Assembly (NCBI GenBank): GCA_043804635.1
Contig: JAZDIU010000074.1
Coordinates: 1-5,273 of the forward strand
Length of the DNA: 5,273 nucleotides
Direction of reading: 5' to 3'
Source of the DNA: JAZDIU01 sp043804635
GTDB taxonomy: Bacteria > Chloroflexota > Dehalococcoidia > Dehalococcoidales > UBA2162
How positions within the stretch are numbered: the first letter of the stretch is position 1; every line of letters begins with the position of its first letter. Positions 5,048 to 5,273 of this stretch are shown here, piece by piece. The translations under genes were made by a program, and so were the position numbers. The notes under the pieces are model-generated. The model did not search any database and had not been told where the DNA came from. It saw only the letters and a list, made by a program, of their open reading frames with translations.

Positions 5048-5123
5048 GGCGACGTAGCCAAGTGGTTAAGGCGGCGGTCTGCAAAACCGCTATTCGGTGG
5101 TTCGAGTCCACTCGTCGCCTCCA
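5048..5123 (+). tRNA. tRNA-Cys (anticodon GCA)
   Basis: The full cloverleaf can be folded. The acceptor is GGCGACG (5048-5054) with CGTCGCC (5113-5119). The D stem is GCC (5057-5059) with GGC (5070-5072). The anticodon stem GCGGT (5074-5078) and ACCGC (5086-5090) holds loop CTGCAAA with anticodon GCA at 5081-5083. The variable loop is TATTC, and the T stem GGTGG/CCACT (one G-T pair) encloses TTCGAGT (5101-5107). The discriminator is T (5120), as is typical for tRNA-Cys. CCA follows at 5121-5123, so the 3' end appears to be encoded. Confidence 0.97.
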
Positions 5124-5132
5124 AATTAATAC

Positions 5133-5205
5133 GGGCCGTTAGCTCAGTTGGTAGAGCACCTGACTTTTAATCAGGTGGTGGTGGGTTCGAGCCCCACACG
5201 GCTCA
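5133..5205 (+). tRNA. tRNA-Lys (anticodon TTT)
   Basis: The full cloverleaf can be folded. The acceptor is GGGCCGT (5133-5139) with ACGGCTC (5198-5204), with one G-T wobble. The D stem is GCTC (5142-5145) with GAGC (5154-5157). The anticodon stem CCTGA (5159-5163) and TCAGG (5171-5175) holds loop CTTTTAA with anticodon TTT at 5166-5168. The T stem GTGGG/CCCAC encloses TTCGAGC (5186-5192). The discriminator is A (5205), and the next bases are CTT, so CCA is not encoded and must be added by the nucleotidyltransferase. It lies 9 bases after the tRNA-Cys CCA and is probably co-transcribed. U34 of this tRNA is a classical MnmA substrate. Confidence 0.97.
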
Positions 5206-5217
5206 CTTTCCACTCTT

Positions 5218-5237
5218 GAGCTAAGGCAGCTCTTATT
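5218..5237 (+). terminator. Weak hairpin after the tRNA genes, possible terminator
   Basis: GAGCT (5218-5222) and AGCTC (5228-5232) form a 5-bp stem with loop AAGGC, followed by TTATT. Its place 12 bases after tRNA-Lys fits a terminator, but the stem is short and the T-tract interrupted, and transcription may continue into genes beyond the window. Confidence 0.3.
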
Positions 5238-5273
5238 GAAAATCCATTGCACACTAGCGCAACTTGTCCCATT

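Noticed and set aside
1374..5168. Functional linkage between the MnmA-like gene and the tRNA-Lys(UUU) gene in the same window
   Set aside because: U34 of this tRNA is a classical MnmA target, but the genes are in separate transcription units with a convergent gene between them, so proximity is probably chance.
4880..5170. 96-codon plus-strand frame across the repeats
   Set aside because: It runs through the GC palindrome, the tRNA promoter and both tRNA genes; 'VAKWLRRRSAKP' and 'AVSSVGRAPDF' are well-known false translations of tRNA sequence.

Overview
The window looks like chromosomal DNA of an uncultured or anaerobic bacterium. My best guess is Chloroflexota, class Dehalococcoidia. That is an inference from protein flavour (an MFS carrier of the 'FFGWW...PEYYGMLPDG' type, an archaeal-style endonuclease IV-like TIM barrel, an unusual MnmA relative) and from intergenic hairpin repeats of the 'CTGGATTCCG...' and 'ATTGCCACGTC...GCAAT' kind. 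No taxonomic marker gene is present, so the assignment is tentative. Shine-Dalgarno sequences and sigma70-like promoters are present, so the host is bacterial.

Layout: (1) 2-2991, plus strand: the downstream part of an operon of five genes. They encode a CoA-binding-domain protein (5' end outside the window), an MnmA/TRMU-family tRNA thiouridylase-like protein, a MOSC-domain protein, CutA, and an endonuclease IV-like TIM-barrel protein. All four junctions are the same 4-base ATGA overlap, so translation is probably coupled throughout. (2) 2992-3374: non-coding, with a rho-independent terminator, a degenerate 7-bp tandem repeat, several inverted repeats and a leftward promoter-like element with a LexA-box-like palindrome in its spacer. 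(3) 3375-4694, minus strand: a 439-residue MFS transporter with a TTG start, a good Shine-Dalgarno and a near-consensus promoter. (4) 4695-5047: non-coding, with the MFS promoter, a chain of four stem-loop repeats, and a near-consensus promoter pointing right. (5) 5048-5205: tRNA-Cys(GCA) and tRNA-Lys(UUU), probably co-transcribed from that promoter. (6) 5206-5273: little beyond a weak hairpin.

How the genes may work together: the operon joins a PP-loop tRNA sulfurtransferase relative, a MOSC protein (a family that handles sulfur on cysteine and molybdenum cofactor), a trimeric metal-binding protein family (CutA) and a metal-dependent TIM barrel. The thiouridylase has a CxxC motif but lacks the second catalytic cysteine of canonical MnmA. 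The strongest hypothesis in the window is therefore that this is a divergent sulfur-transfer protein whose sulfur handling differs from E. coli MnmA, possibly involving its Cys-rich MOSC neighbour. That is inference only. The MFS gene and the tRNAs are separate transcription units.
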